Assembly: GCA_036852015.1 (NCBI GenBank)
Contig: JAANDG010000193.1
Coordinates: 124,001 to 188,000, forward strand
Origin: Pelodera strongyloides
Taxonomy: Eukaryota; Nematoda; Chromadorea; Rhabditida; Rhabditidae
Length of the DNA stretch: 64,000 nt
Direction: 5' to 3'
Shown here: one piece after another, positions 13,354-23,695 of the stretch
How positions within the stretch are numbered: the first letter of the stretch is position 1
Layout: every line of letters starts with the position of its first letter
Program-made: the position numbers and the translations under genes
Notes under the pieces: model-generated
Seen by the model: the letters and a program-made list of their open reading frames with translations, nothing else
Told to the model about the DNA's origin: nothing
Databases searched by the model: none

Positions 13354-13755
13354 TTGCGTCATTTGGCTAATTGCCTCTATTTGCAGACGGGTCAGCACCT
13401 CCGTATTCGCGGAGATTCTTTGTATATAATTTATGCACACTGCACTAATCCGATCAAGATGACGGAAGAAAAAGAACAAAAGAAGAAGAGGAGCACTCTC
13501 AGTTTGTTAGTTTTTATTATGTATTTGTTTGTTGTCTGTATTCCTTTAATTATTGTATTCTGTAGCCATTCACATACCCAACGAAAACTATATGAAACTT
13601 TAAAGCCTCTTTTGCTTTTCACTGTGGAAATTTCTCTGGGAACTGAGTTTTCTGTCGGAGTGTCGAATTCATGTGTAACGCGGGGTACTGTAGTGTCATA
13701 TGTATGTGTTAGATATGCACGTGGACCACCCAGTTCTTTCCCGTGTAGTCTTTGA
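13354..13755 (+). other. Unassigned open stretch with one hydrophobic segment
   Basis: From the ATG at 13459 the frame reads a lysine-rich start (MTEEKEQKKKRSTLSL) followed by about 22 hydrophobic residues (VFIMYLFVVCIPLIIVFC), the look of a signal anchor. The rest is low-complexity Ser/Cys/Val sequence with no family resemblance, and I find no downstream exons before the RhoGAP gene. It could be a first exon, a small membrane protein or chance. PIG-S-like N-termini have a similar layout, but there is no supporting sequence match. Confidence 0.15.
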
Positions 13756-13815
13756 TAAAGGCATATTTAATCTCTTCGGGTTTCGTTTAGAGTCACACGA
13801 AAATCGACCAAAAAA

Positions 13816-16442
13816 ATGTTAGGGAAGTGGAAAAAGCTGGAGAGCACAGAGAAAGATGAACCACCAGAGGACGCCGCTTCTCAGAAAGCAAAACTATTTG
13901 GCGTAAGCTAATTAAGTAATTCAGAATCATTGATTTGGATGTTGTTGATTGTTTAACATGCTTACTGTAGCGAAGTAAATAATAACAAATCTTTTACGCT
14001 TCAAGAGCGTGCACCTTTATTCATTGGTGGAAATACAGATTAAATGTTTGCTTATGACACGTTCCGCAGAGGACCTGAGCAGCAGGCGACGAGTGTCTCA
14101 CATTAGAATGCTATTTTCTCTCCCAGGGAAGATTTTTCCGAGGGAATCGTAGTGGTGAATACGGCCTCTGGTGTTAGTCTAACTGGGCTAAGTTACTTGG
14201 TATGGTTTTCCGTACAAAATGCAGATCAACCCCTATTTTATCGTTTCAGTTATCACTGGAGGCAGCCACTGTGATGGATCCGAGTTTAGACGGAATCCCA
14301 ATTCCAGCCATATTCAGACAATCATTGGATTATATTGAAGCACATGGTATGAGTATGTTTTGCGTGTGTGTATATATGTGTGTCGCGTGTGTATGTGTGT
14401 GCCGTGTGTGTCTGCGTGTTTGTTGTGGTTAGTTGCTGAACGTGTGGGTGGTGGGTGATGTATGTGTGGTTAGTTGAGATGAACTATTCCATCATATTAT
14501 GTGAGCCAAGATTTTTTGGGAGAGAGTAAACATCAATCTAAAAAGTATGGTGTACCTAGATACACGCGTGGTAATAAAACCGGCAACAATTGTGCGTGTC
14601 TAGGTATGGAACTAGAAGGTATCTACCGCGTCTCTAGTCCCAAGTCCAGATTAGATGAATTGGAAAGACAGGCCAATTTACGAGCTGATCCGATAAATTA
14701 CGATCCGAACATGGTGCCAGACTTCAGGGATGCCCACGAAGCTGCAGGACTATTTAAGGTAACCGAACTGACAATGAGTATTACTCCGCTGGTCGGGTCA
14801 GTGAGTCAGTTGCTTGGTTGTAAGGGCGCGTTTAAGATGGCCGAAAGAAAGAAAAAAATAGATTTTCGGCCGTTCAGGTTGGCCGAAAAGAAAACTTTTA
14901 ATACTAAGGGGAAATGAAAAAATACAGTAATTTTTTTCGGGTTTTGTCTGCGTCTCTTGTTTTTGCATTGTCTTTCAAAAGTTTTCTTTTCTGCCAACCT
15001 GAACGGCCGAAAACCTATTTTTTTCTTTCTTTCGGCCATCTTAAACGCGCCCTAAGTGTTCGTTGATCTGAGTCTGTGCGTTCTCTGTGTGAGAAACGTT
15101 CGCGCGATGCCCCGTCTGGTTGCATGACCTTGTAATGGGAGCACCATTCGTAAACGTTCAATTTTGTCGAGAGGTGCGCGCAAGCGTACCGAAAAGCGTG
15201 AAGGGTGCCCCTGTTTTGGTACTATCCCCCATTTCTTACCGTAATGTATGTGAATGGGGGTGGTATTGTTGGGGTGTTACCACATTATACCTGGCTAATT
15301 TTCCCGGAGATGCAAAATGACAATGAAGCTTGTAGAAACTAAATTTATTTGTAGAGATATGTTCGCCAATTACCCGAGTCGTTTATGCCCGTTGAGATCG
15401 ACGCCCTTATTGAGAGGTGTAATTGTGATTGGAGACATCCATGCACATGTGGTAAGGAATAATACCACCTTTCGGCATCTTCAGGACAACGGAATAAATA
15501 CCTCAAACTTGGGTAATTAAACTAGGTATTTATTCCTTTGCCCTGAAGATGCCGAAAGGTGAAACGTTGACATAAAGATTTGGTTTACATCTGTCCAATC
15601 TGTCTTGCCGGAAGTCGTGATAAGCTCGACGATTCTACCTTTCTGTTTAACACTTGTATCTGGACGTTCATTGGGGTGTATGTTGGTCTGCAAATGTCTC
15701 CGTATTTTCAACCAAGAGCAAATGTATATTTAGAAGTGGCTTCTGACGTAAAGAGACGTTTGGACGCAATGGTTCCCTCAAGACGCCTTCCCCTTGCCTA
15801 CATGTTTCTGCATTGTCAAAGGATAGTCAAACACGTATGTTCATATATTTATTTTCGAGAATCTACAGACTGGGAACGATCATTAACTAGATTAGTACGA
15901 GGTTACGATTTTTGTATTTGCGAGTAACGAATGCTTTATTATTTCTATTATTTAATTCCCTTTCTTACTTTTAAATTGAATGCTCGTATTGTAGGAACCG
16001 GTGAATAAGATGGGAGTCCCCGCTCTGGGTCTTCTGATGCAGACCATCCTGGACATGTCGAGGAGGGCCGTGTGCATGTTGTTAGCCAACGCTTCGCCAT
16101 TGTTATGCAATGAACAAGTACATGAACAAGTGAGTCTTTACTTTTGTGTAGACTGCTTTCTGTTTCGTTATCCTGATAGAATTATTGGGTTTGGTACTGT
16201 AATCATATGGATGCGTCATAGAATTGCTTATGGTTGGCTGGTCGTTGTTGGTGCTAATGCTATATCGCGGAACCAACCTAGGAAAAAAAATCACTGTAAG
16301 ACAGATTGCTCTCTGTTATATCTTATGTGTGTAACATTGTGCTTCATATTATAGTTTCGCTTTACTTTTGTACATTTTGTACTGTTATTTGAGTGCATTT
16401 TAGGCTGTTTTCTTCTTTGAGGACGTGGTTTTGAAGCCGTGA
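13816..16442 (+). CDS. RalBP1-like RhoGAP, short form
   Basis: A Rho-family GTPase-activating protein. Exons by eye: 13816-13902, about 14251-14345, 14605-14758, about 15355-15451, 15731-15834, about 15996-16131 and 16404-16442. The joined protein begins MLGKWKKLESTEKDEPPEDA and continues LFGLSLEAATVMDPSLDGIP, PAIFRQSLDYIEAHGMELEG, IYRVSSPKSRLDELERQ, LFKRYVRQLPESFMPVEIDALIERC, LPLAYMFLHCQRIVKH, NKMGVPALGLLMQTILDMS and AVFFFEDVVLKP. The arginine finger (EGIYRVS) is present. The LFG start, the FR..DY.E..G..EGIYRVS block and the ending (VFF...VVLK) fit RALBP1 better than other RhoGAPs. The protein stops straight after the GAP fold, so the Ral-binding coiled coil of vertebrate RALBP1 (655 residues) is absent. 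An insert with CNCDWRHPCTCG is unusual. Two foldback elements lie in its introns. An acceptor lies about 25 nt before the ATG. Confidence 0.75.
14350..14430. repeat. GT-rich microsatellite in RhoGAP intron
   Basis: Degenerate (GT)n/(TGTG)n sequence, mostly GTGTGTGT with A and C interruptions, directly after the donor of the second RhoGAP exon. Purely a simple repeat. It continues as G/T-rich sequence to about 14475. Confidence 0.7.
14824..15052. mobile_element. Foldback MITE, GGGCGC family, copy 2
   Basis: A 229-bp palindrome in a RhoGAP intron. It starts GGGCGCGTTTAAGATGGCCG and ends with the inverse complement, closing GCGCCC. Flanks are TAA on both sides (14821-14823 and 15053-15055), so the target duplication is again TNA. 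The arms include GAAAGAAAGAAAAAAATAG and TTCGGCCGTTCAGGTTGGC with matching partners, around a T-rich centre. The reading frames in both directions are shadows of the palindrome. Confidence 0.75.
15467..15560. repeat. Short foldback hairpin in RhoGAP intron
   Basis: The left arm ACCTTTCGGCATCTTCAGG, continuing through GGAATAAATACCT, pairs with the right arm AGGTATTTATTCC... CCTGAAGATGCCGAAAGGT. The loop of about 20 bases reads CAAACTTGGGTAATTAAACT. The same loop text recurs at 38937-38956, beside ORF1 of the LINE in RWDD4 (CCTCAAACTTGGGTAATTAAAC). No convincing target duplication is seen. It lies about 15 nt after an exon donor. Confidence 0.6.
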
Positions 16443-17012
16443 GTTTTGATTTTAAATGCTTTTGTTGGGAAATTATATTTTTTTTTCATTTATTTGTATA
16501 AGCTTATTATTCTCGGTTGCTGCCTACTTCTAGTCCCAATTGAAGTGTTGTATCTTATTCTGATGCAGAATAAGATTATCTGAAAGAGTTTTGCTATTTA
16601 TTTCTTCGTTCCTTTTTGTGCTCTTACAATTAGTATTAGTTTCTGTATGTGGTGGTGGTTTTAGCTGTGCACCTGTCCCCTAGGGCATTTAGAGCGATGT
16701 TCAGAAAATCAATATATAATTTTATTATAGAACATCGAAAAAAATACCAAACGTTGCTAGGAAATGTGGGTGACATGTAAAAATACTGGTGATAATTTAA
16801 TTTGAAATGAAATACCCGAAGACGGCCGAGACTTGTGTTTCAGTTTAAATATAATATTAGAAAAAAATTAAAAAAATTAAGGGAAAACTCTAACAATTAC
16901 GTGTGTTTTCTTGCTATTGAAGATGCCATTATACGCGTACTCGTGAAGTTTATATGGATGTTTGTAGTATCTGTTCGAAAAAGAAATTGCAAGAATATTC
17001 CTTTTCTGTTGT

Positions 17013-20000
17013 CTAACGCTTTTGCCGGTCCATGGATCGGCTGTCTAGTTCGATCTCAACCATTCCATCTTCAATATCCTTTTTCTTCGGTACCGCGCCG
17101 GGCTGGCCCTTACCGCCACCACCGCTTACAGAAGAATCCCCGATTCGTTGACGTTTCTGAAGTTTGAACTTATTGCAAAATAGACTACTATGCTGTTGAG
17201 AATTACGGGGTTTATTTGTTCTACGTTTCCTACTGTATGTTAGTCGTCAGATTCAGATTGCCCGAACTGAGTTAGTTTCTCTGATCTCTATGAGTTCGTT
17301 GTTAGTTCTTGTGCATTCTCACCTTCATGAACATTACAACCGCTGTGACGGCTGCAATGGTGAGCACGGCGATGGCACCGAGCACGAGAAGGGAGGAGAC
17401 ACTGCTTCCACTTTCCTCGTCGTCTTTGGTGTTGTCTTGCTGGAAATGGTTTTTCTTTTAAGGTTTATTTCCTTTTCCGCATCATCTTTCACCCAAAAAG
17501 GTGCAAGTTTATGATCGATACCTCTGTATACAAAAGGCCCATTGGTGCACGAGTTTGTTTCAACTGTCTGCTGTATGCGTGTTTGTAGATTGATCTCACC
17601 TTGTTGATATCGTAAACCTCCCTTCGCGGTTCTTCTTTGAATATTGACTCGTTACTCTTGGCGCCGACGAAGAGATTGGGCTTAAATTAGAATTATTTTG
17701 TTAAATGCATCCAGAATTCAACTCAACCTCATCACTGTTTTGTTGGTCGGTTGAATTATTTGATCAAAACTTCACAGCTATGCTAATAACGAATTACCAC
17801 AACAAAGGCAGTCGTTGCCTCTTCCTCGTCTTCAGTGGTTTCTTGAGTGGCAGCAGTGGTGGGCACAGTGGTTGTGTCGGTGAGAGTGCTGTAGGGCTCG
17901 AGGGTGTTGAGATCTAGAGTGAATACTCCCTCACCACGCAGTTTGTAGGGGCGATCACAGACCTAAGAAGGTTGTGATTAGTGGAGTTACTCTGTCGAAA
18001 TCAATGATGGAATGCAATGGAGGACGGTTGTCATCTCGAACTCTACTGTTCTCTAAGTTTTGATTGGCGATTGACTGAATTTGAATGGTGTATGAATTAT
18101 GAATTATGGGTTCTTATATTCTCACCGTTTCATTTTGATTGCTGAGCAGGAAGTCCATTCCCTTCTTGGCCGCCTCCTTGTACTTGTCTTGCACGGCAGT
18201 GACGACTGAATTGAGTTTTTCGTTAATTGATCGAGATATCAAGACTATATGTTTATTTATTGCTGTAGTCATTGAATACCTACATTTTCCCATTTGGTCG
18301 TCGCAAATTAATGGGCAGCCGGAGACGTCGAGTTCTTCTAGGGCGGGCATGGAAGTGACAAGCTAAAGAATCGAGTTTGACTTCTTAGCTGAGACTTTTT
18401 CGGATTCTATTTGCGTAACTGGTATGGTACTCTGGCATGTCCATATGTGACTGGTGACTGACCTCAGCGGGTAGCGCAGTCAGTTTGGTCTTGGCGAGAA
18501 ACAGCCGTTTCAGTGTTCCTTTCACTGGGTTGAACGCCTTGTAGTCGAGAGAAGTGAGATTTCCACGTGAGACGTCGACCTCCTGTAATTCAGTTGATCA
18601 TTGGTCGCCACACGTTTTTGCAGTCGCTTGTTTATCGCTCTTGTTTACTTCTACTGTAGCTCACCTCCAGCATCGGTAGATCTTTGAAGGAGCCATCTCC
18701 GAGCATCTTGAGATCCTCACACTCACTCAGATCCAGCTTGGAGAGTTTGTTGAGACCGCGCACGTTGTCAACCTGGACATATCGTAAACTTCTTGTCTTG
18801 ATTAGTAACCATTAAAAAATCTAAATCGAGTTCTCCGTCTGATTGTTCAGTTTTGTTGGCCTGCGACTCACCTGACTTATCGGGTTGTGTCTCAAGTTCA
18901 GAGTTTGAAGATAACCAGCCAGAGGCAAGAAGGCGTCTTCTGGGATCTGTGCGATCTCGTTCCATCCGATATCCAATTCTTGGAGATTGTCCAATCCCGA
19001 CCAAATGTCCTTCTAAAGCATATGAATTGATATGCGGTTGAAATATATTTTATTTCCATTATGTATTCCCTTTATGTAATATTCGATAGGAAAATAGCAA
19101 TTTCAGAATTGTCACCTCAATATCCTTGATGTAGTTTCCCGCAAGCGAAAGTCGCTGTAGATTCTTGAGGCCGTCAAATGCGAATGCGGACACGTTTTGG
19201 ATTAGGTTAACGCGTAGGTCGAGCTGAAAGAGAGTGTATGTTTTATGAGCGTATACGATAAACGATATGTAACGTCGCTACCGGTAGTAAAGTTGTTCAA
19301 TTCAATACATGGAATTGTGAACTCAATGAGTTACCTGTTTCAACATGGGCATGTGGCTAAACTCTCCGGCGTCGATTGTTTCGATACTGCATCCGCTCAG
19401 TTTGAGTACCTCCAGATTAGGAAGTTGGCTGAGTTCTTCAGGAAGGCCGAAGATTCCGTCTGCTCGGGAAAAGTCGAGAGTCTAGAATAAATTATGATGA
19501 TGATGGTGACATAGCTGGCATATTCATAATCAGCTAGGGTTGTATGTTTATAAGTAATACGGTTGAATGATCCACCGCGTGGAACAAACTACAAAAAATG
19601 GTAAGGAATGCTGTTTCTCACCTGTAGCTTCACGAGCTTGCCGATTTCACCCAAAACAGTCTCATTCATGTAGTTATGGTCTCCGATTACGAGGGTCTCA
19701 AGACTGGAGAGACCTTCGAAGGAGCCCTCGTCTGCGTGGTTGATGAAGTTGGAGGAGAGGTCGAGGTACTTGAGCTGCAAATTAGACATTTATTATTTTT
19801 ACATGTGATTCGTGACTATTTTGCTTTGTTCTGGCGATTTGTTAATATTTATCGGTAACTTATTCAACAATCACCTTCGAAAGATTATCGAAGTCGCCGT
19901 CGCTGATATTGTACAGTTTGTTGTCTGATAGCACCAGGATTTCGAGGTTACTCAGCGATGAAATGCTAGGCGGAATCTAAAAAGCATGACTGTTTAGTAT

Positions 20001-23000
20001 TTCTTCTGGATTCGATGCTTCCCATGAACACGTCGATATGAGTGGTCAATGGCATGGCTGCGTGGGTGGTCTGACCACCCGGTGGTCTTTGACATTACTT
20101 TCTCTGTGGTCCTTGATAGATCTATGTGGGTGATTATGTGGACAATTTTTGTTGGATGGATTTATGTGGTCTATGTCATGACTACGTGGGTGGTCCTTGT
20201 TGAATCGATATGTGGTCTATGTCGTGAATACGTGGGTGGTCCTTGTTTTATCGATATGTGATCTATGTCGTGGCTACGTGGGTGGTCCTTGTTTTATCGA
20301 TATGTGGTCTGTGTCGTGGCTACGTGGGTGGTCCTTGTTGGAATGATATTACATGGGGGTGGTCTATACAACAGCTACGTGCATCACCTTTTTCGATAGA
20401 TATAGGTGGTTTACACCATGTCTACTTGGGTTGGGTGATCCTTATTCGACCCTGCTCTTCCGAACGGATCCCTATTGTAATACTCCTATCGGGGGTTTGC
20501 AGTCATTACTGATTGTGAAGGTGCTAACCTGCTCGAGATCACATCCGTGTATTGTCACCTCGGTGAGCTTCTCCTCCAAGCCCTGGAGAGCTCCATCTCC
20601 AATCAAAAGAGGCATCTGGTTGTTGCATTCCCTAAAGTTGTGATTTCACTTTAGACGAAGATCACCGGTTACTCCAATTATACTTTTATCTCTCCTTATC
20701 TTGTTTTATTCACATATAATGATGCTTGACTTGCCATACCTGATCTCCAAGACTTTCAAATTGGGCGCGGCATTTGGGAGTAAATCTTGAGGTAATTCAC
20801 TATCGGGAAACTCCATATGTTGAATACTGATCTAAATGGAAACAGATTTTTCGTGAAAGTGAATATTGCAACTTTTCGACAGCAACTTTCTTGTCATATT
20901 TAATTTACCTAATACCATTTCCCATTTCATTCTCTCTCTTTCTCTTTCTCTTTCTCTCTCTGTCTCTCTCTTTCTCTCATATCTATATCTTTTCCCCTAA
21001 TTCATATGCATTCCCGCATTCTTAGCTCGGTGGTGAGGAACGGGGAAAGAGAAAGGCTGGATCGATGAGCCCGCTTAGGTCGGGATAAATCCCCTGCCTG
21101 TGCTATTGCAGTCTCGCGGATTTGAACCTGTCTTCAAGGCAAGATCTGACTAGAAACTTGGGTATGAGGCAGAGAGATACAGCTAGAGACGGAGAGACAT
21201 GAGTAAGTCAGAGAGTGGGGGTGAGATAAGAGTTTGGGGAATGTGTATTGGGTTTTGAGGTCTGGTATCAATAGTAAAATATGTGAATATGCTTTGGGAA
21301 AGGCTAGAATCCTTGTCCAGGAAACATCGATAAACGATGAATATTACTGCGCATGTGCGCATTTGCACTCAAATTATTTTGCATTTAAGTCGAGTTCAGG
21401 TTTCTCATCGTATATGTTACTCAGTTTCTACTACACAGTTTCTGAAGTATTTTCCTAGTTTGTTCGGCACCAAAACCATTGAACATTCTCTACAATTCGA
21501 GGAAGAAAGGGCATTCCACTTGTGTGTGGATCTATTCAAAAAAGTTGAGTGGGTGGAAGAAAAAACCGAATTTGGGAGGAAATAGGAAATTGTTTCTTGG
21601 TATGCTAAAGGTTCATTTTCCAGAGAAAATATTGAGTGCAATCAGTTAAACAAGTAACGGATAATTATTGGTAATGTAATACTAAAATTGGGTGAAATTC
21701 CAAACAAGAAGTATACAAACGACATGGGAAATCAAAAACCCCGATATGGCCCCGATCACGTCCCCCAAAAAATCGGGCCGTGATCGGGGCCATATTGGGG
21801 TTTTCTGGAAAAAAATCGGGGTCATATCGGGGTTTTTTGGAAATGACCGGGGCCATATCGGGGTTTTTCGACAAATAATCGGGGCCATATCGGGGTTTTT
21901 TGAAATAATCGGGGTTATATTGGGAACTGTTCCCGATATGGCCCCGATTATTCGTGATCGGGCTTTTTGCGGGACGTGATCGGGGCCATATCGGGGTTTT
22001 TTGGAAGGATCGGGGTCATATCGGGGTTTTTTCCAAAATAATCGGGGTCATATCGGGGTTTCCACTTTCCTGTGTAGGGTCCAAACAAGAAGTATACAAA
22101 CTAGGGTCCAAACAAGAAGTATACAAACTAGGGTCCAAACAAGAAGTATACAAACTAGGGTTAAACTGAGAAAGCGTAAAAGATAAAACAGGAAATTAAA
22201 GTTGGTATACCTCGTTTCGCCCATTAATGATGAAACTTTATCGCGAAGAAGTAGGAAATAGATTGCAATAAAATGACATGTAAGATAATGTTTTATAGTT
22301 TAAACTCTAAGCGTATTCATATAAAACGTACCAATTCAATTTCCTTCCCGGCCGTTTTCACCAATGAGGCGGCTCTCTTGAGATGGTCAACTGTAGATCC
22401 ATATAGGCAACTGACGGATACTGTCGAAGTATTGGTCACCTAAATAAGGGTTGAAGGTCGAATCATAGATGGCTATTAGTTCAATTCATATATACAAGAT
22501 GCAAGTTGAGACTTGCTAGAAATGCGTACATTTTTCTCATTTTAAGGCAAAAAATTGTTAGAGTAGAACCCTAGAAACGTTGTAGATTTGACGAATACCC
22601 AAGTATTCCAAGCAACTGGTGTATTTCGCTTTACGTGCTGCGTCATTAATCACATCATTGACATGTGAGACGTTACCATCTGGGTACGAGTGAGTCATAC
22701 AATTTACAATGTTTTCTTTGTTGTGAATGCCTGCGACGTTGTACCCTGGTTGTTTATTGTCCGTTGCGAGTTTCAGAGAAACGTCTCGCAGTTTATTCAG
22801 ATGTGGTGTTTTATTCATATTACGTAAGCAAAAGAAAATCATCAGGTGTATTGTTGAAACTAACATTCTAAACGTAAATATTATTCCCCGGTATTGGTAT
22901 TATGTGTGGAAACTTCTTCTTCTTAGGATGCCAAATCTTTTTGTCCTTCTTTATGTAAACAGTACACCCGGAGTTTTTGATCAAAATACGGAAACTATGT

Positions 23001-23695
23001 GAGTTATTTGCAGCAGGTGCTATTGAAATTTTCTACTCTGCAACCAGTTTATCTTTTGACAAAATCGCGGGGGCATGGGAGAGTTACTATACCCCCTGTG
23101 TTGATATTTATCGCAAGATTTAGTCAAAAAAAATGTTTGGGTATTTTTTCTAGAAAATAATACAAAAGTGAAAGGTAAGAAGTCTTGAAATATACTGCAC
23201 TATACTGTAAACTGCAGACATAATATACTTATTAATAGCAAACATCGCGTTAATGCTGCTCCTTAGCGTTAGTGCTTTTTTGAAAACTCTATTATTATAA
23301 TTTATTCATATTCATAATGAAAAATATGCTCACAGCATGGCGCATTAAGAAATCAAATGATTACATTTATAGTTCTGTGAAATGAACTGCTAGTCAATGT
23401 ATAGAAGGTAAAAATATGATGAGAGTAGAAAATTGTGACATTGACATACCTTACAAAAGCAGAGTAATAGATTGTCTAGTTGCTGTGGGGTGAGTTCTTG
23501 TTCCGCGTCGAGTTGATCAATATCAGGGCAGCCGGGGATCGAACCTTGGTCACTTTTCTGAATCTCTGTCGAGGAGGGGGTACTGTCTTCTGTTTCGGTA
23601 GCATTTTCCGCGCCGAGGGCAAGGTTCACCAGAATGAGGAATAGAATAAAATGACTCCCAGAGCGGGAGCCTCCCGGCCACGTCCTTTTGATCAT
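17013..23695 (-). CDS. Leucine-rich-repeat type I transmembrane protein
   Basis: A predicted cell-surface protein with a signal peptide, LRR ectodomain, one membrane span and a short tail. On the minus strand ATG 23693-23695 starts MIKRTWPGGSRSGSHFILFL (signal peptide ending near ALGA), then an acidic linker and GCPDIDQLDAEQELTPQQLD with a CFCK motif. LRR exons follow near 22440-22335, 20832-20738, 20632-20529, 19977-19876, 19775-19622, 19482-19336, 19223-19117, 19013-18872, 18773-18666 and 18583-18464, with repeats such as LSNLEILVLSDNKLYNISDG and LKYLDLSSNFINHADEGSF. The cap (18363-18288) is ALEELDVSGCPLICDDQMGK. A Thr-rich stalk precedes the span VSSLLVLGAIAVLTIAAVTA (about 17440-17320). 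The tail ends at 17013 with LDSRSMDRQKR. There are no Ig, Fn3 or TIR domains, so it fits the extracellular LRR-only class. Partner and role are unknown. Introns around 20.0-22.3 kb carry repeats. Confidence 0.82.
20139..20390. repeat. 46-bp minisatellite in LRR-gene intron
   Basis: The word CGTGGGTGGTCC recurs at 20185, 20231, 20277 and 20323, exactly 46 bp apart. Units also share TATGTGGTCTATGTCGTGGC and a TCGATA core. More diverged partial units extend to about 20061 on the left and 20430 on the right. The open frames through it on the plus strand are repeat translations, not genes. Confidence 0.8.
20928..20984. repeat. CT-rich microsatellite
   Basis: An interrupted (TC)n tract (TCTCTCTTTCTC type) in an intron of the LRR gene. 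On the coding (minus) strand it reads as a GA tract. Confidence 0.8.
21735..22070. repeat. Array of CCGATATGGCCCCGAT / ATCGGGGCCATATCGGGG motifs
   Basis: About ten copies of a word built from ATCGGGGCCATATCGGGG plus TTTTTT and a short variable spacer, with copies in both orientations around 21780-21940. The word is nearly its own inverse complement. The array is bounded on the left by GGGAAATCAAAAACCCCG and on the right by GGGGTTTCCACTTTCCTG. The right boundary recurs exactly in the shorter relative at 40080-40190. It lies in an LRR-gene intron. The reading frames (GHIGVF repeats) are artefacts of the motif. Confidence 0.75.
22076..22160. repeat. 27-bp tandem repeat, three units
   Basis: Three identical consecutive units built on CCAAACAAGAAGTATACAAA with CTAGGGT between them. 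A fourth copy of the core lies at 21700-21720, on the other side of the CCGATATGG array. The core therefore brackets the array, suggesting array and repeat moved or expanded together. Confidence 0.85.

Noticed and set aside
14501..14917. 138-codon plus-strand frame
   Set aside because: Its middle is the RhoGAP exon 14605-14758; the ends run into intron and into the MITE at 14824, so it is not a separate gene.
21030..21150. tRNA-like B box (GGTTCAAATCCGC on the minus strand) in an LRR-gene intron
   Set aside because: No A box at the right distance and no cloverleaf; at most an old SINE remnant.
22076..22160. CRISPR-like spaced direct repeats
   Set aside because: Only three contiguous 27-bp units with no spacers, in an intron of an animal gene.
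21665..22186. Several overlapping open frames of 60-95 codons reading GHIGVF or SKQEVYKLG repeats
   Set aside because: They are translations of the CCGATATGG array and the 27-bp tandem repeat in several frames; no start context, splice signal or protein-like composition.
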